A stretch of DNA of 64,000 nt, taken from contig WUJK01000002.1 in the NCBI GenBank assembly GCA_011317545.1, positions 3,100,001 through 3,164,000 on the forward strand, in the 5' to 3' direction. Positions within the stretch are counted from its first letter, which is position 1; every line of letters starts with the position of its first letter. The notes beneath the pieces are model-generated. The model worked only from the letters and a program-made list of their open reading frames with translations. It did not search any database and had not been told where the DNA came from. This DNA is from Coniella vitis (lineage: Eukaryota; Ascomycota; Sordariomycetes; Diaporthales; Schizoparmaceae). A program made the translations under genes and the position numbers. Below are positions 34,500 to 48,420 of the stretch, piece after piece.

Positions 34500-36799
34500 C
34501 CAGCAAGGATGCCACGCCTGCGAAGCCACACTCTGTTGTGATGGAAGCCATACGCCAAGCTCTAGAGCTCATGGTTGAATAAAAGCGGACAGCCATTACA
34601 GAAGCAACACTGAGACTCGTCCCAACTGGAGATTGGGTCTGCACTATCGATGCTGGACATCTTCTCGCGCGCGAGCGCGACCCTTTCGTTCAGCGAGCAA
34701 TACCAAATCCTGCGCCGCCAAAGTGTCTACACAATATACATGACACTACGAACGAGGATGACGTCGTGTGCTAGCCAACAGTGAGTGGTACCCGCGCATT
34801 TTTGGAACGGTTTCACCCGATCTTTGGGGAATCACAAGACCAAGACACTTTGGTCGGTTTCACCTTGATGCCTTCAAGAATCCTGAACCACAAAGGAAGA
34901 CGACCAGACACATGCGTAACCTGCTAGAAGCATGACAGCCTTGTAGCCCATCGTGGGAACAAAATGCGTCCATGTGGCAGGCTATCTCGGATGCGCATGC
35001 CTGACAGCCACAGATTCCATGGTTCCAATTTCATACAAGGTATATTCACGATCTGGAGAGGTTACCGTGATGTTTGGCAGTCATGGATGAGTACTGTAGG
35101 TCAGGGCCGCTTTCATGGTTTATATATTATTGCTCAATCCGCGAGGCACCACGGAAACGCGCGGCAATATCCAACCGTCCTCAAACAATGCCTGCGTGAC
35201 GACCCTGAAATAAATGCGTTCCGTATGGGTTGTCTATATTCTGTCTTCCCGGGCTTTCTGCATCACGCAATCAAATAGATAGCTTGAGAAGTCGGTAAAT
35301 AGGTACCTAGTTTCTGCAGTATTGCACGATCTCCCAAGGCTTGGATGCGGTACTGCGTATAAGCAACCCTAACCCTCGGCCGTCGTAAAGCGTTTTGGCG
35401 TTTTGGCGTTTAGGCGTTAGCGGTCATAAGATAATGCATCATCATTTCTCACCCAAAAAACACTACCACGACCACGCCAGCGAGACCATATCCAGGCTCC
35501 GCCGCGCTCGTGATCCGCAGCAAGAGCATCTAAGCCAAGGCCAAGGCCACAGCCAAGAGCTCCCTGTCCCTATAGCTGGCCAGAACAGGGCGGCGACGGT
35601 GCCGACCACCAAGCACCAAGCGCCAAGCCGAGTTTGCTTTGAATACTCTGTAAACGCCAGAGTTAAAACATAGAGATCGTCTCAGATCTGCCCCAGCCCA
35701 CACTTCCAAACCGCGCAGACCCTTCCAGTGCATCCCTGACGTGGACGGCCTGCCAGCCTCTCCGCATAGGTCTTCGTGAGCGTATTCGGGCCGGCCTGCC
35801 AGTGCACTCGCTCCCGGTGCTTCCTGTCAGCCTGACAACCCGATTCCGCATAGCAGGCAATGCAAATCATGCCTCGGAGACAGTAAAGGGCCTAGAGACG
35901 CTATTCAATCCATCCACACCGGCTTGCTTGGCGCCCGCGCTGGCAGCTGCTCCAGAGGGATGCTTTGGATGCCGCTCTTTCCTCTAGCCCTGCCCAGCCT
36001 GCCCAGCCTGCCCAGTCTGCCCACACCTGCCCACACCTGCTTTCTGGTGGCTTCGCCCCTTCCCCCCGGGGGCCGATACCTGTTATGCGTGGCTAAGCTG
36101 CCATAATTTGGAAATGTTAATTGTCATCGTTGAAGGCTAAAATCGTCCTTGGGGTGTCTTTGCCATCTACTGCACTGCAAACAACGGCCCAAGGGACAAG
36201 CGCTCAACTCTGCCGCTCAAAGGGCGTACACGGCCGCCAGTAGGGGCGCCATGACTTTCTCGACACAACTGGCAATACAAAAGAGTCTTTATCGCTTCTT
36301 GATTCGAGTTCTGGACTTGCTGTCCATCCGTATATTGCCGCTGGCCCACGTGGTGACCAATCTCAGCGACAGCGTTGCGACATCTCGGCCGCAGCCTCAT
36401 TGCCCTTGGATTGCGTTGCGTCGACGTCTGACTACTGGCCAATATCGCGGATATCTTGTCTGTATACTCGAGTTGGATTCTTTCATGGCAATAACCTCAC
36501 TTTGACGACTGACCATATTGAGGGCCTCTTTTACCTGGGCTTGCGAATTGAGTTCGTGGCCGACATTGCGCAGCGTTGAAGAAAGAAAGATTCATTGAAT
36601 ATCTGGGGCTGCCATGACATCAATCTCACTGATTAATACGCCAACCCACATTCTATCCTGCTTCTGCGGAAAGTGAGGGCCTTTTCCGTGAAGCGGGCCA
36701 GTCGCACAATTGGCGACGCGTCGACAGTCTGGAGGATCCACTTACAGGTGATCCGGTTTGCTCACACGTCGATCATCACACACAAAGCGAACGTCTCCC
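34500..36799. other. Intergenic region
   Basis: No gene seen. It contains a short imperfect GCGTTTTG/GCGTTTAG repeat at about 35390-35423, two telomere-like AACCCT units at 35365-35376, and a CCTGCCCAG/CCTGCCCAC array at about 35990-36040. Confidence 0.5.
34578..34583 (+). terminator. AATAAA polyadenylation signal candidate
   Basis: A canonical AATAAA lies 79 nt downstream of the alf1 stop codon. Confidence 0.45.
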
Positions 36800-38687
36800 A
36801 TGACGGCGGCAAAGATGGCTCGACATGGCGCCCTCGCGTTGGCTTTAGCCTCTGCGAGCCTGATTACCCTGGCTCAGGCGGACGCAGCCTTGATCTTTCC
36901 CGTATCGACACTAGCACCTGGGCAACTCCAGTCGGAAATGCAGCTGTCCATTACTGCAGCTGATGGAGATAGCATGTCCATGGTATACACGGTCGTTCCG
37001 CTATCTGTGGTTCTGAATGAGAACCAGACGCAGACAGAGCAACAGGTGGCTGCTTTCCTCCTTGCCTCGCCCCTGCCCCATCTCTACTCCCATTTTCCAT
37101 CCCACCTGACGCTGACTTGTGCTCTTGTGCTCTCGTGTTGCAGCATGTCATGTTCCAAGGCAACTTGACTCTGGCCGACGCGACGAATTATCGCAATATC
37201 AGTGGCGCCGATGTGATTCCATATCTCTCTTGCGACCAGACCAATAACTCATTCATCCAGCCCAATACGATCGTGAACCAGCTCATAACCAACTCCCCCC
37301 AACCAGCCGCCATCCTCCTGTACAGCCAGGAGGAGCAGGGCTGCGGCCTGGCAGGGCAAGAGCTAGCATTCAACAGGATCCTCACCGTATCTGGCGTCCA
37401 GGCGGCCAACGACATTGAAAATATCACCATGAACAGCACATCAGGAAGTGCGGTACGCGCCACCATTACCGGCAACCTTACCAGCAACGAGGGCGAAAGC
37501 GATGGATCGCAGTCAGGTGGTGGAAACAACAACTCTACCATTACCATGAGCGTCTTGTACAGCATCACTGCCATCGTTAGCATCCTTTTCATCGGTATCA
37601 TTGGCATGGGCGCTCTGCGCGCGCGCAGATACCCAGAGCGATATGGCCCGCGCCCTGCTGCACTTGGCGGCGGGGCAAGGCAGAGTCGCGCAAAGGGCCT
37701 TGCGAGGGCGGTGCTTGAGACGCTGCCTATAGTCAAGTTTGGTGGCGAGCAGCAGCAACAGCAGCAATTGCACAAACCGGGTGTAGAGGTGGAACTCGAA
37801 AACGCTTCCGACATGCCGGCCTCGACAGATATGAGTCGTGAAGAACAAGGGCTGGGAGCGCGACCTCGCAGTGACTCCCAGAGCCGGTCTCTGGACGCCA
37901 CAGAGAGTTTGACCGAGCCTGCCCTCGGGTCAAGTCAACATACCGAGTCTCCAATGCATAATGCAACGACAAAGAACGATTTCACAACGACTTCCAATGG
38001 AGGTACGGGCCGCAGTGGTGTTGATGAGGCCGTGGTCGCCGCAAACAATGACAGCAACGGAGCAGAAAACGACGAGGCTTTGACTTGCTCTATTTGCACC
38101 GAGGATTTCCACGTCGGTGAGGACATGCGTGTTCTACCGTGCCATCACAAGTTCCACCCGCAATGCGTTGATCCGTGGCTGGTCAACGTGTCAGGAACAT
38201 GTCCACTTTGGTAAATGAATCCCTTTACCACTAAAGATATAGCACACATGCCCTCTTTCAGATTACAGACATGGATACTAATCAACTCTCCCTCTCCGTC
38301 AGCCGCCTTGACCTTCGATCTGGACTTGATGATGGCAGTGGAGCAAGAAGTGGTTCGACGGATACGGACGACGTCCCTCCGCTCAGCGCGGATGGCAGCG
38401 AACCTCTGACGATAGCGACAACAATAACGGGAGGAGCAAGTAGCGCCGGCGGCGATGATTCAGCAGCGAGCACACGTCGACGCTCCCGATTCTTTGACAT
38501 TACACGACTCCGGCATGCCTCAGCAGAGGAACGGATCGAAGGGCTTCGCCGTTTCCGCCATGGCTCCTTGTCAGCCCCGTCCTCTACTCCGGCTGCTATT
38601 CAAGGGACTGAGGCCGAGATGATGAATCGAACGAGGCTGTCGGATCGACTGCGAGAACGATTCCGTGTCAGGACGCGTGCTGCTTAG
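36800..38687 (+). CDS. PA-TM-RING-type E3 ubiquitin ligase
   Basis: Exons 36800-37045, 37144-38210 and 38303-38687 give 565 residues. A signal peptide (about 1-30, LALALASASLITLAQADA) leads a luminal protease-associated-like domain. That domain has many sequons (NQT, NLT, NIS, NNS, NIT, NST) and FQPN-to-AAILLYSQEEQGCGL features. One TM follows near residue 220-245 (VLYSITAIVSILFIGIIGMGAL) with a basic stop-transfer RARR. The cytosolic part has a short Gln run and an acidic/Ser linker, then a RING-H2: CSICTEDF...LPCHHKFHPQCVDPWL...CPLCR. Intron 2 splits the last RING cysteine codon (TG|C), which makes that junction certain. A basic, Arg-rich tail ends the protein. It likely ubiquitinates endomembrane cargo at Golgi, endosome or vacuole; substrates are unknown. 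Confidence 0.93.
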
Positions 38688-40265
38688 GAGCTGGTGCTTC
38701 CCTCCTTTGACGAGTCCAGTTCTGATGACGAACTGTTGTGACAAGGTCCTCAGGAAGTAGTTGGGCCAGACAGCGACAGAAGACGACGTGTGCTCTCACA
38801 CGGAGAATGTGAATTGAGCAAGTCGCCCTAGAAAGCAGATTCTTCTTGCGCGACACAACAGCGATGTGTTGTTGCCGGTTATCCATGATTTTGGGTCTTT
38901 TTATTCGATTTTTATTTCAGCCTTGTGCTTTGAGTAAGGCGCTACTGGGGTCAAGAGCTGTCTACACCAGTTCGTGTACAGAGTCTGAATATTATGGGAA
39001 GCCTTTTTTGTCTTGGTACCCTTTCTTTCTTTTTTTCTTTGGCATGAACGTATGCATAGATGGATATATTGATGATGTTTGATGAACGCTGGGCTTTATT
39101 TTGACAATGGTGTGTCCGGATAGTATGGTCATATCAAACTGTGAACCACAACATTTACGTAGACTGTGCCTAAGAATCCTTAACAGTACCAATTGATACT
39201 TGGGGATTCTCTGTCCCACCAGGTGTTGTAGACCTGTGTAGGTGCGCAATGGAAGTGGATTGCGGGAGGAGGCTGCTGGGAAGGGAAAAAAAAAAAAAAA
39301 TCAAATAAGAGGCCTCACCTGTGAACAGACTGACTTGGCTACATAGTAGGGTGGTAAGAGGCTCTGCCATCACCCCCCCCCCCCTTTTCTCCGGCCGACC
39401 CCTTGATCCTTTCTTCTGATCAACAAGACTAATAATGGGCATTATCGCTAAAGCGATGGGTTTTTTTTTCTGGAACCCGCATGTGTTCGGGAAATGCGGC
39501 ATATTCAGCAGATAGTGCGAAGTCATGGTACAATACTGGATCCCACGTGGGCTGATAGTGGGAAAGTCATAAGACAGTCCCTTCCTCCTCCCCACAATCA
39601 CCACCCCCCCTTTTGGGATTCGATCAGAAGCCAGAGACTAGCTGAGGACTGTCTCTGTGTGGTGGAAGGAGAACAGGAATGACAAGAAGAGTGTCTTGAA
39701 TTCAGATGGCAAGGTGGTCGATCACCAGGCTGTGTCTTTTATCCACTCTCTTTGGCCACTGGCCCAAGCCAATCCATCCAATCCCCATCATAGATGAGTT
39801 GTTCAACGGCTGCCTCCAGTGGGGTTGTTTCATGTGTGGGCAACAGAAAGTTTAAAAACGGGCACGCTGATGGCCAAGAAGATGCAGAAGAGCAAGAAAA
39901 AGAACCGGTGTGAGGGCTGTCTACTATGCACAGAATAATGCAAAGAGCCGGATTGGCTTGCAGGCCAGGACGATCACCCAAGGCTCGGTTTTAGAGCTAG
40001 GGAGCACTGGGAGCACTGGGAGCCCACATGCATGAGTGGGGGGTGTCTCGCTTCAAGGCCAAGCTTTTGGCAGATTTGTTCCGGGCTATTCCAGGCAGGG
40101 TCTAGAAGGGCCATATTTTGGTGCTGGCAATGGCGGTTCACTGTAACATTATATACTATATATATATATATATATATAGAGTATAGTAGCTGGGTGAGAG
40201 TATTTATAGTACTATTGTACAGTACAGCTTGTTGGTCTGTTGCTGGCTCCCTTGCAGTGGCCGCA

Positions 40266-40305
<40 letters not shown>

Positions 40306-41270
40306 TCTGAACCAATGCTTGGGACGACCGTGGAAGTGTTTCCAGGCAGCAGATGCGTTGGCTGGCACTCCATCATGGAAGACGACGCCTTTTGGCGTTT
40401 GGGGGCGCCAGGGCCAATATTGTACCGCTGCCCACAGGGCTGTGCAGGTGGGGGAGCTCTTGCCCCCCTGCAGGTGGCCCCCAAGTGGATCCAAGTGGCT
40501 CTAGCTGGAGGCCCTACCGCAGTGGTGGCCCCTGTAGCTCAAAGCTTGTCCCTGTGCTTCACTGCAGCTCCCCCTGCACCATCCCTGCCACAATGCCTGC
40601 AGGCCTACGTCAGTGGAGCGGGGGAGCTGTTCGATGTTGGATAATTGGGGGGAGCTGCTACAGAGAGTAGGGGCGCGAAAAGTGCCCCCCAACGTATACT
40701 ACGGTACTGACTGATTCAGCGATGCGGCCAGCTAGCCAGAAATGACAGCACAGCATGCGTTGCGATTTGCCTGGCCAGTCGGCTGGCTGGCTGGTTCATC
40801 TATAACACGTCCTGGCTGCCCGACTCGACCGCTCCCCAATCCACCGCCCCTTCTGCCTCTGTGTCTCTGTCTCCCCTCAGCCCTCTCACCAACCAGCCAG
40901 CCAGCCTGCCATTCTCCTTGTCCAGCGCGTTGACCCGGTAAGTCTTCTGAGTGGATGGATGGAGTGACCTCCCCCTGCCCGCAAGCCAGCCACCAGAGCA
41001 CTCGGTCAAACGGCCAATTGGCTGCCAGTCAACGGCAACGCAATGCGACCTGGCCAACGCTCGCTCTTTGTTGGGCGGCCGACAGGTTGACAGCTACGCG
41101 GTCTTATCCGCGCCAGCCACCGCATCATTGACTCGTCATTTGGGCAGGAACCCGACCGCTAACTTTGCGCTACAGCAGCAAAACCGGCCGTCTCGCTTGA
41201 TTCCCGTTCCCTTGCCTGTACGCTCTCATCTGCGCCCTGCTTCCGAACCAGAACAGCAACAAGCGCCAAA
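38688..41270. other. Intergenic region upstream of gad
   Basis: No convincing gene. It contains an octamer at 39340-39347, an (AT)n tract at about 40157-40178, a (CTG)n tract at 40272-40303, and GGCTGG/CCAGCC short repeats near 40780 and 40890. A 134-codon frame over the CTG tract (40240-40644) codes an Ala run but has no other gene-like feature. Confidence 0.5.
40272..40303. repeat. Intergenic (CTG)n microsatellite
   Basis: About ten to eleven CTG/CAG units outside any called gene. Confidence 0.85.
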
Positions 41271-43057
41271 ATGGTCCACCTCAGCAGCATCCCCAACCCC
41301 GAGGAGGTCGAGCACGACGTTGTCCACGAGGTCAAGAAGCTGCACCTCAGCCTCGCAGAGCACGATGACGCCTTCACCACCTCCGTCTACGGCACAAAGT
41401 TCGCCTCGGCCGACCTTCCCAAGCATGAGATGCCCGAGGGCGAGATGCCCAGGGAGGTCGCCTACAGAATGATCAAGGTGAGCCGCCATTTGATTCCCGT
41501 TGTGAACCCCAAGCAGATGGACTTTGTGACTGACACTCTTCCTTGTTCTTTTTGCTCAGGACGAGCTGTCGCTGGACGGCAACCCCATGCTCAACCTGGC
41601 GTCATTCGTCACCACCTACATGGAAGATGAGGCCGAAAAGCTCATGGCCGAGTCCTTCTCTAAGAACTTTATCGACTACGAGGAGTACCCCCAGACAGCT
41701 GGTGAGTTGCTGCCAATGTCGTCCTAGCGCGGCATCGAGAAACGTGGCTCCCACTAGTTGCTAACCTTATTTTTCCCGTCCACCAGATATCCAAAACAGA
41801 TGTGTCAACATGATTGGACGTCTGTTCAACGCCCCCACCGGCCGCGAGGCTGGCGCTGTCGGCACCAGCTGCATTGGCTCCTCCGAGGCCATCATGCTTG
41901 GAGTCCTGGCCATGAAGCGCCGCTGGAAGAACAAGAGACTGGCCGAGGGCAAGTCGGTGGACAAGCCCAACATTGTCATGTCGTCCGCCGTGCAGGTCTG
42001 CTGGGAAAAGGCCACGCGCTACTTTGAGATTGAGGAGAAGCTCGTCTACTGCACCGAGGACCGCTACGTCATTGATCCCAAGGAGGTTGTCGACTTGGTG
42101 GACGAGAACACGATTGGTATCTGTGCTATTCTGGGCACCACCTACACTGGTGAATACGAGGATGTCAAGGCCGTCAACGACCTGCTCATTGAGCGCGGCT
42201 TGGACACCCCCATCCACGTCGATGCCGCCAGCGGTGGCTTCGTCGCCCCCTTTACCGTCCCAGACCTCGAGTGGGACTTCCGCCTGCCTCGTGTGGTCTC
42301 CATCAACGTCTCGGGTCACAAGTACGGCCTCGTCTACCCCGGTGTTGGCTGGGTCGTGTGGCGTAGTGCCGAGTACCTGCCCCAGGAGCTTGTCTTCAAC
42401 ATCAACTACCTCGGTGCGGACCAGAGCTCCTTCACCCTCAACTTCTCCAAGGGCGCCTCGCAGGTCATTGGTCAGTACTACCAGCTGATTCGGCTGGGCA
42501 AGCACGGCTACCGCGCCATCATGTCCAACCTGACCCGGACCGCCGACTACCTGTCCGACTCTCTCGAGGCTCTCGGCTACCTCATCATGTCCAAGAAGTC
42601 GGGCGAGGGTCTTCCCCTCGTTGCTTTCCGCCTCAAGCCCAACGAGGACCGTGTCTACGACGAGTTTGCTCTCGCTCACCAACTGCGCGTGCGCGGCTGG
42701 GTCGTCCCTGCCTACACCATGGCTCCCAACACCAACAACCTCAAGATGCTGCGTGTCGTTGTCCGCGAGGACTTTACCCGCAACCGTTGCGATGCCCTCA
42801 TTGCCGACATCAAGCTGTGCACAGGGCTCCTTGAGAAGATGGACCAGGACACCATCAAGCACCAGCAAGACTTTATCAACAAGCATCAACTGCGCAGCAC
42901 CAAGTCTACTCACAACCCCTCCAAGTACAAGGTAAGAAGAAACGATAAAAGAGACAAGAAACGTGCGCAAACGAGTCCATTTGCTAATCTCTCTATGCAA
43001 CAGAACGAGAAGCACTCGCTCCAGGGCAAGACTGGCAAGACCCACGGTGTCTGCTAA
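41271..43057 (+). CDS. gad: Glutamate decarboxylase (PLP-dependent)
   Basis: This enzyme converts L-glutamate to GABA and CO2 in the cytosol and feeds the GABA shunt. Exons 41271-41477, 41560-41701, 41787-42931 and 43004-43057 give 515 residues. Landmarks are FVTTYMEDEAEKLMAES (near 87-103), GTSCIGSSEAIMLGVLAMKRRW (about 142-163), HVDAASGGFVAPF with Asp262 contacting the pyridine nitrogen, and NVSGHKYGLVYPGVGW with the Schiff-base lysine Lys295. The length and every block match group II fungal and plant GADs. The C-terminal extension carries a last 17-codon exon (HSLQGKTGKTHGVC). I see no obvious plant-type calmodulin-binding segment. It is convergent with the Zn2Cys6 factor, with 3 kb between the stops. 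Confidence 0.97.
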
Positions 43058-46000
43058 GCGGTCACGCAAGTTGATATATCTTTTGCCAAAAAGACAAAAA
43101 AACAAAAATCCGTCAAACGTACTTTTCCGCAGCCTCGAGACTTTATTCCTTGATGGAATGACCACGTTTACCTGATGAGTGTTTTTTGAACCCAAAATGA
43201 CGGCTTGCCACTGGGACAGAAGCATCATCCAACACATATAAGCAAAACAACTGTTATATACAAAATGCCAATTCATAGCGATATACATGAATGATGATAT
43301 CATCAACGTAATGAGCATTTCCTCTTTGCGTTCTGCTGAAGTTGCCCCCATCGGAATATGCTTTTGGATACACTCTTGGTGACTATTGTACTTGGCACGT
43401 AGGTGAGTAGATTTCCTTGCTGATACTGTGTGCCTGTTTGTACCTTGCATCCTGTTGCTCTACATGTTCTTGTGATGAGACCTGGAAGTTGTACACGGGA
43501 ATACTGCATATTGCCATCTAGTTGTGACATGGAAATGAGATCAATCTAGCACAAGAAGCCAGAATGGTGTGTCATGCAATATAATATGATGAAAGGTAAA
43601 GTGAATAGGAACAATACATTGTATCTTAAGCACGTTCCTATATATGCAGAACCAGGATGGCTCCAACTATCTCGAAACAAGCGCTATGGCAGCTGTTCAT
43701 TGCTGTACGGCATAGATAAGACCAAGTATGTACGAAATTATTCCAAGATCAAAACGGTGTTCGTGGTTTCCCCGAATTTCCCAACAGTTTGTAAAGGTTC
43801 GAATTATTACAAGTCCTCTTGCCGTATTCCGAAAAATGCTCTCAATAGTGGGTATATATTTATGTTTCAAACCTGGAAAGTTTCACTCTAACTGGTCTTT
43901 GCAGAGAGACAGGAGATATATCACCTGTATGTAGAACCACACGACTTGGGGGCTGGAAGAATGCTGGTTGCTTGGATGGGATACGCGGCCGTATTGCATT
44001 GGATATAGATCAAAATAAGCGCAGTAGTACAGCAAACCATGTCCACTCTATAGATGGACAGGAAGGATTTGATTATGCGCACATATGCAAGGTCTTTTGT
44101 GATAGCCGAAACGGGCTACATGTTTGTAGTCCACAAAAATGTCGGAAATCTTTCAATCCGAATTCTACCGTTCCTCGCCGCTGGTAAAGAGACAAGGCAT
44201 CCACGAAAACTGGAAATCTATATATCCTCAGCCTGACTTGGGTGTTGTTTCCTTGGTCACTCGGACTATACACTCTTCACAAGTTCTCAAGTCTATTCTG
44301 TAACCAATAAACGCCATGCTCCTACTCAAGAGACCACCCACCAGTCCACGGAAAACCAATGTGTAGTTGGGACATTCAACTTCTTGAACCGTGTGCTCTT
44401 CTTCCCTTTGTAAATTTTTTTTTTAAAAAAAAAAAAAAATCCACATTTCCCATCCAAAAGACCTAACCGCATCACGACACAGGGAGACCTTGTACAGATA
44501 GCTGCGTGTACACCAATCAAATATAATAGCCACCTCGTTTCTTCTTCTTCTTCTTCTTCCTTTTTCCCTTCCTTGCTTACCCTCGAGACGCCTCCCGTTG
44601 TCTCGCGCCCCTGCGCGTAATGATTCCACAGCCCGTACCCGTTTCCGTGGCTGGTTATTAGAGGCGGTTACAGTGCGCGCGTGCGTGCGTGTGTGTGTGC
44701 TGTGCTGTGCTGTGCTGTGCTACATGCATATCTATCTATCCATTTATCCCCCACTTTTACGTTTGTATCGCTGATGAAGCACCATGTACGAAAATGTATT
44801 TCATTAATAAGCAATGGTTCAGCTTTTTTTTTTATTTTTTTATTTTTAGCAGGGTTTGCTCTTATCTGTTCTCTCCTACTATCATTCGAGAATTTCCTAG
44901 CCCATGTAAATGATGACAGAGCCGGCTGCAAACTTCGCATTCCCGCCTGGGCTCTCCTGCTCGTTTTCTGTTTACCTTTCGGCGTCTTTTTTTTTTTATT
45001 TATTTTTTAATTTCTGTGGTTGATGGGATACGGTCGCGTACAAACAAGCAGCCCAAACAAGGCCAAACAAAACTCGAACTGTTCTGTAGATAGAAAAACA
45101 GTACTTCTTCACGATGTGAAGGTAAGCAAACACTAATACCCATACCTACTCCTGGGGGCATGCCGTCTTGAAAGCGCCCGTCAAAGGAGCGTAAAAAACG
45201 ATGGTGGGTAAGGAATGAATAAAAGAAAAGGGAAAAAAAAAGAAAGAAAAAAAAGGACGGGAAATAGATAGTACAGGAAAATAGAAATGCACATAAAAGT
45301 AAAACAAGACAGGAGGAAGGAGGTTCCGTAGAAAGCAAAAGCTCTTTGTAATCTCGGTGCGCACATACATGAACTGCCCACGTTTTTCTTGTTCGTCCTT
45401 GGCTCCTCTCAAATGGGCCCCCCAAATAGCTGAGCTATATGGCTGCGAGCCGACTGTGCTTGCTTCGGCACAACCCGTGAGCCAATTTTGAAGCCTTGCT
45501 AGATTCTAGAATATATATCTTGGAACTTCATCAGCAGAACGGAGACTCACGCGTGCACCCATGATACATCTGCAATATACTATGTATACATACTCTTGTT
45601 CTCGCTTGCCCCCCCCCCCCCCAACACCTTCTCGGCCCACACAATCCTAGTTGGTGTCTTTTGAAAGAGCCTCATAAGTTGATAAATTATCAAGCCGAAT
45701 TCATCGGGCATCATTTGTCAATATCAGTTTCATCCAAAGCGCTTGTGTGAAGAGGGATGTGTACTCAATATCGTACATAACTTAGAATCAGGACGCTGAG
45801 AATGAAGATTTCTGACATTATAATACCCATTTGCTTGAGGCTTACCATCCCATCATGATTGGTCTATCTGTTATATACAAAAAAACACAGAGATTATGTA
45901 CCATAGAAAAATAAGTTTTCTCTAGAATTCTGGGATTGATTTTCAAGATTTTTGATCCTGCTTTTAAAACTTTTGGAGGCGGGGCGGTGGGCTCCGAGTA

Positions 46001-46112
46001 CCGCACGCACTCTGCGGCGCAAGCACACTAGTATAATACCTCCCAACTCTCCCCGTTGTAAAAAAGATATAAAATAAAGAAGAGGAAAAGGGCACAGATA
46101 CAAGTTATAATA
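43058..46112. other. Convergent intergenic region
   Basis: AT-richer than its surroundings, with no convincing gene. It holds a mixed T/A run near 44417-44440, a C14 run at 45609-45622 and an octamer at 45579-45586. Confidence 0.5.
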
Positions 46113-48373
46113 CTAAATGATATTCGCAATGCTGATCCGCTCCGAACTAGCGCTCTTTGTAGTAGTAGAAGCAGCAGCAGCAGCAGCATTTGTCGTGGTG
46201 GGACTGTTGCCAGCTCTCCCAGCACTACCCCCGGCGCGTGCGCTGCCAGCGGGCGGCGGCAGCGGTTGCTGGCTCCCTATGCTCGATTCTAGCTTGATCA
46301 TTGTGGGAGGGGGTGGCAATGTCGCGCTAGACGCTGCCGTAGGAGGCGGCGGCGCAGGAACGTGATTCCAGGAACCAGCACTCGGAGGTAGTGTTGGGGT
46401 TGTGGCTGCCGAGGCAAGACCGTGGATGAGACTCTCGACACGCTCCCAGCCGCCCCAGTCGCGGCTTTCGTCCTCGGTCAACCCGGCGCGCGCTTCCAGG
46501 CTATACAGCGTCCCACTGCCACTCGGGCCTGCGGCGGCGTGAGATGGTCGCAGCTGCTGGACGGGGGGGGACCTCTGCAAATTATGCGCTTCGTTCTCGC
46601 CACCGAGCCAGACCCAGCCGGTTTCTGAGGCAGCTTGCAGCTCACCGCTTACGTAGACGATGAGCTCTTCGTCGTGGAGGAGTGCATCTTGCAGGGGAGT
46701 GAGCTGCGGTCGGCCAGAGGTCGTGTTGACGGGGGTGGCGGGCGCTTGGGAAAGGTAAGAGATGTAATCGGTCTTTTTCCCCGCGATAACAGTGGCGAAA
46801 AATGCCAGGAATCGTCCATACGAGATGGTCACGTCGCGCCGGGGCCCAATGGCCGCGAGGGCGCGGACGCACACGTTTGCTGCCTCGTAGTGACCCATGA
46901 GGAGGAGGAAGAGGGTGCATCGGAAGACGTGGCTTACGAGGGCAGCGGTCGCCCCGTCGGGAAATTGGGACGTCGTACGTGCGAGTAAGGAGGCGGTTTC
47001 GAAGCCCGTGTGCGCACACTGCTCAATGGCCGCCATGCGCACATCATTGGGACAGCTTGGCGTCAGGTTGCGCCGGTGAAGAAGCATGCGGGCGTTGAGT
47101 AGATAGATGAGAGGATTGAGAAGGTAAGGGCTTAACGCAACTTTGGACGTGGGATCGCATGCTGGAGGAAACGTTCGCAGGCAGGATGCGAAATGTTGGT
47201 CAAAGGTCGAGAGGCGCGTTGGAGCGATCAAGGGAGAGGCGAGCGATTTGCTGAGCGCGCCGTACGATCGGACGACGTTGATCAGTGCGAGGAGCGAGTT
47301 TGTCAGGGGCTCTGCGCCTGGAGGAACATTCATGCCGCCGTCGTGAATGTAGGTATCGTCCACAGCCGCGGGTAGCGGAATGTCGCAATCCGTGTCATCA
47401 ATCAACATTGGCCGGCCCAGATCCACAGCGAGCGTACGATCGAGAATGTAGATGGTCCACCAGGTCCGCCGTCTCATTTCGCTTTCGATGATCGGCCAGG
47501 GTCCAAAGTCAGAGTAGAGTCCTATGTCCTGACCAACGCGCACAGCACTGCCGAGGCATTTCCAGGCAGCCGATTTGAGATTCATTTCGCAAAGTGCCAT
47601 GGTCTGCAATGCCAGCGTCCGCGCATCGTCGAGCACAAAGTTGTTGTTCCAGGGGTCGACGAGTCTTTTGGATATCTCGAGGAGTTCTGCTGCGTGGTAG
47701 GCCCGCTCAACTGGCGGGTCGGATGCGAAGAGGCTGCCCAGTGCCAGTACGGCATAGAATGTGGAGAGGAACGACAGTGGCACGTTCTTGTGATCTGCAG
47801 TCCTGTACATCTCTTCGATGCCCTGCTCAAACATACGCCCATGGAGAATTGGGAACATGCTGTGGACTGAAGCAAAGTAGGTGTCGAGCAGCCGCTTCGT
47901 TGTCTGTATTGGTGGCAAATCAGGCCGCGGAATATCAAAGAGTGCGGATACGACGGGCTGTCGATATGGCGCTGGCGGCTTCCAGGCGCCCTTTGAAGCT
48001 TCCAGTAAATTCGAGCGGGCTCGAGGGAGGTCGTGGCTTAGTGTTGGCCGTTGTTTCCGCTTTGGCTCGGATCCGATGGCAGGAAGTTGGAGGGGTAGCT
48101 GCTCCATGCCCTCCATGTCTTCGACTGAGCCGTCCTTTTCTGAAATGAGGCGGCGAAGGGTATTGTTCTCCTTCCTGATGCGCTCGTTCTGCTTCTCCAG
48201 ATCCTGAACTTGCTTGATAGAGGACATGCGGCGGTTGGTTTCCTTGGTGAACTGGCATTTTACGTTACGGCTTGAACATTCCGAGCAGCTCATGGTCTCG
48301 GTGGCATCACACTTGACCTTGCGCTCACGACAAGCATCGCAACTTGGATCTTTTCTTCTCTGGCGATATGCTC

Positions 48374-48420
<47 letters not shown>

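Noticed and set aside
35365..35376. Telomere-like AACCCT units (also AGGGTTAGGG at about 59095-59104)
   Set aside because: Only two units each; expected by chance over 64 kb and not evidence of an interstitial telomere.
40240..40644. 134-codon frame with an Ala run
   Set aside because: The run is the (CTG)n microsatellite read in one frame. The rest has no domain, and the opposite strand is equally open.
43795..43815. GGTTCGAATTA resembling a tRNA T-loop
   Set aside because: No acceptor stem, D-arm or anticodon arm could be fitted around it.
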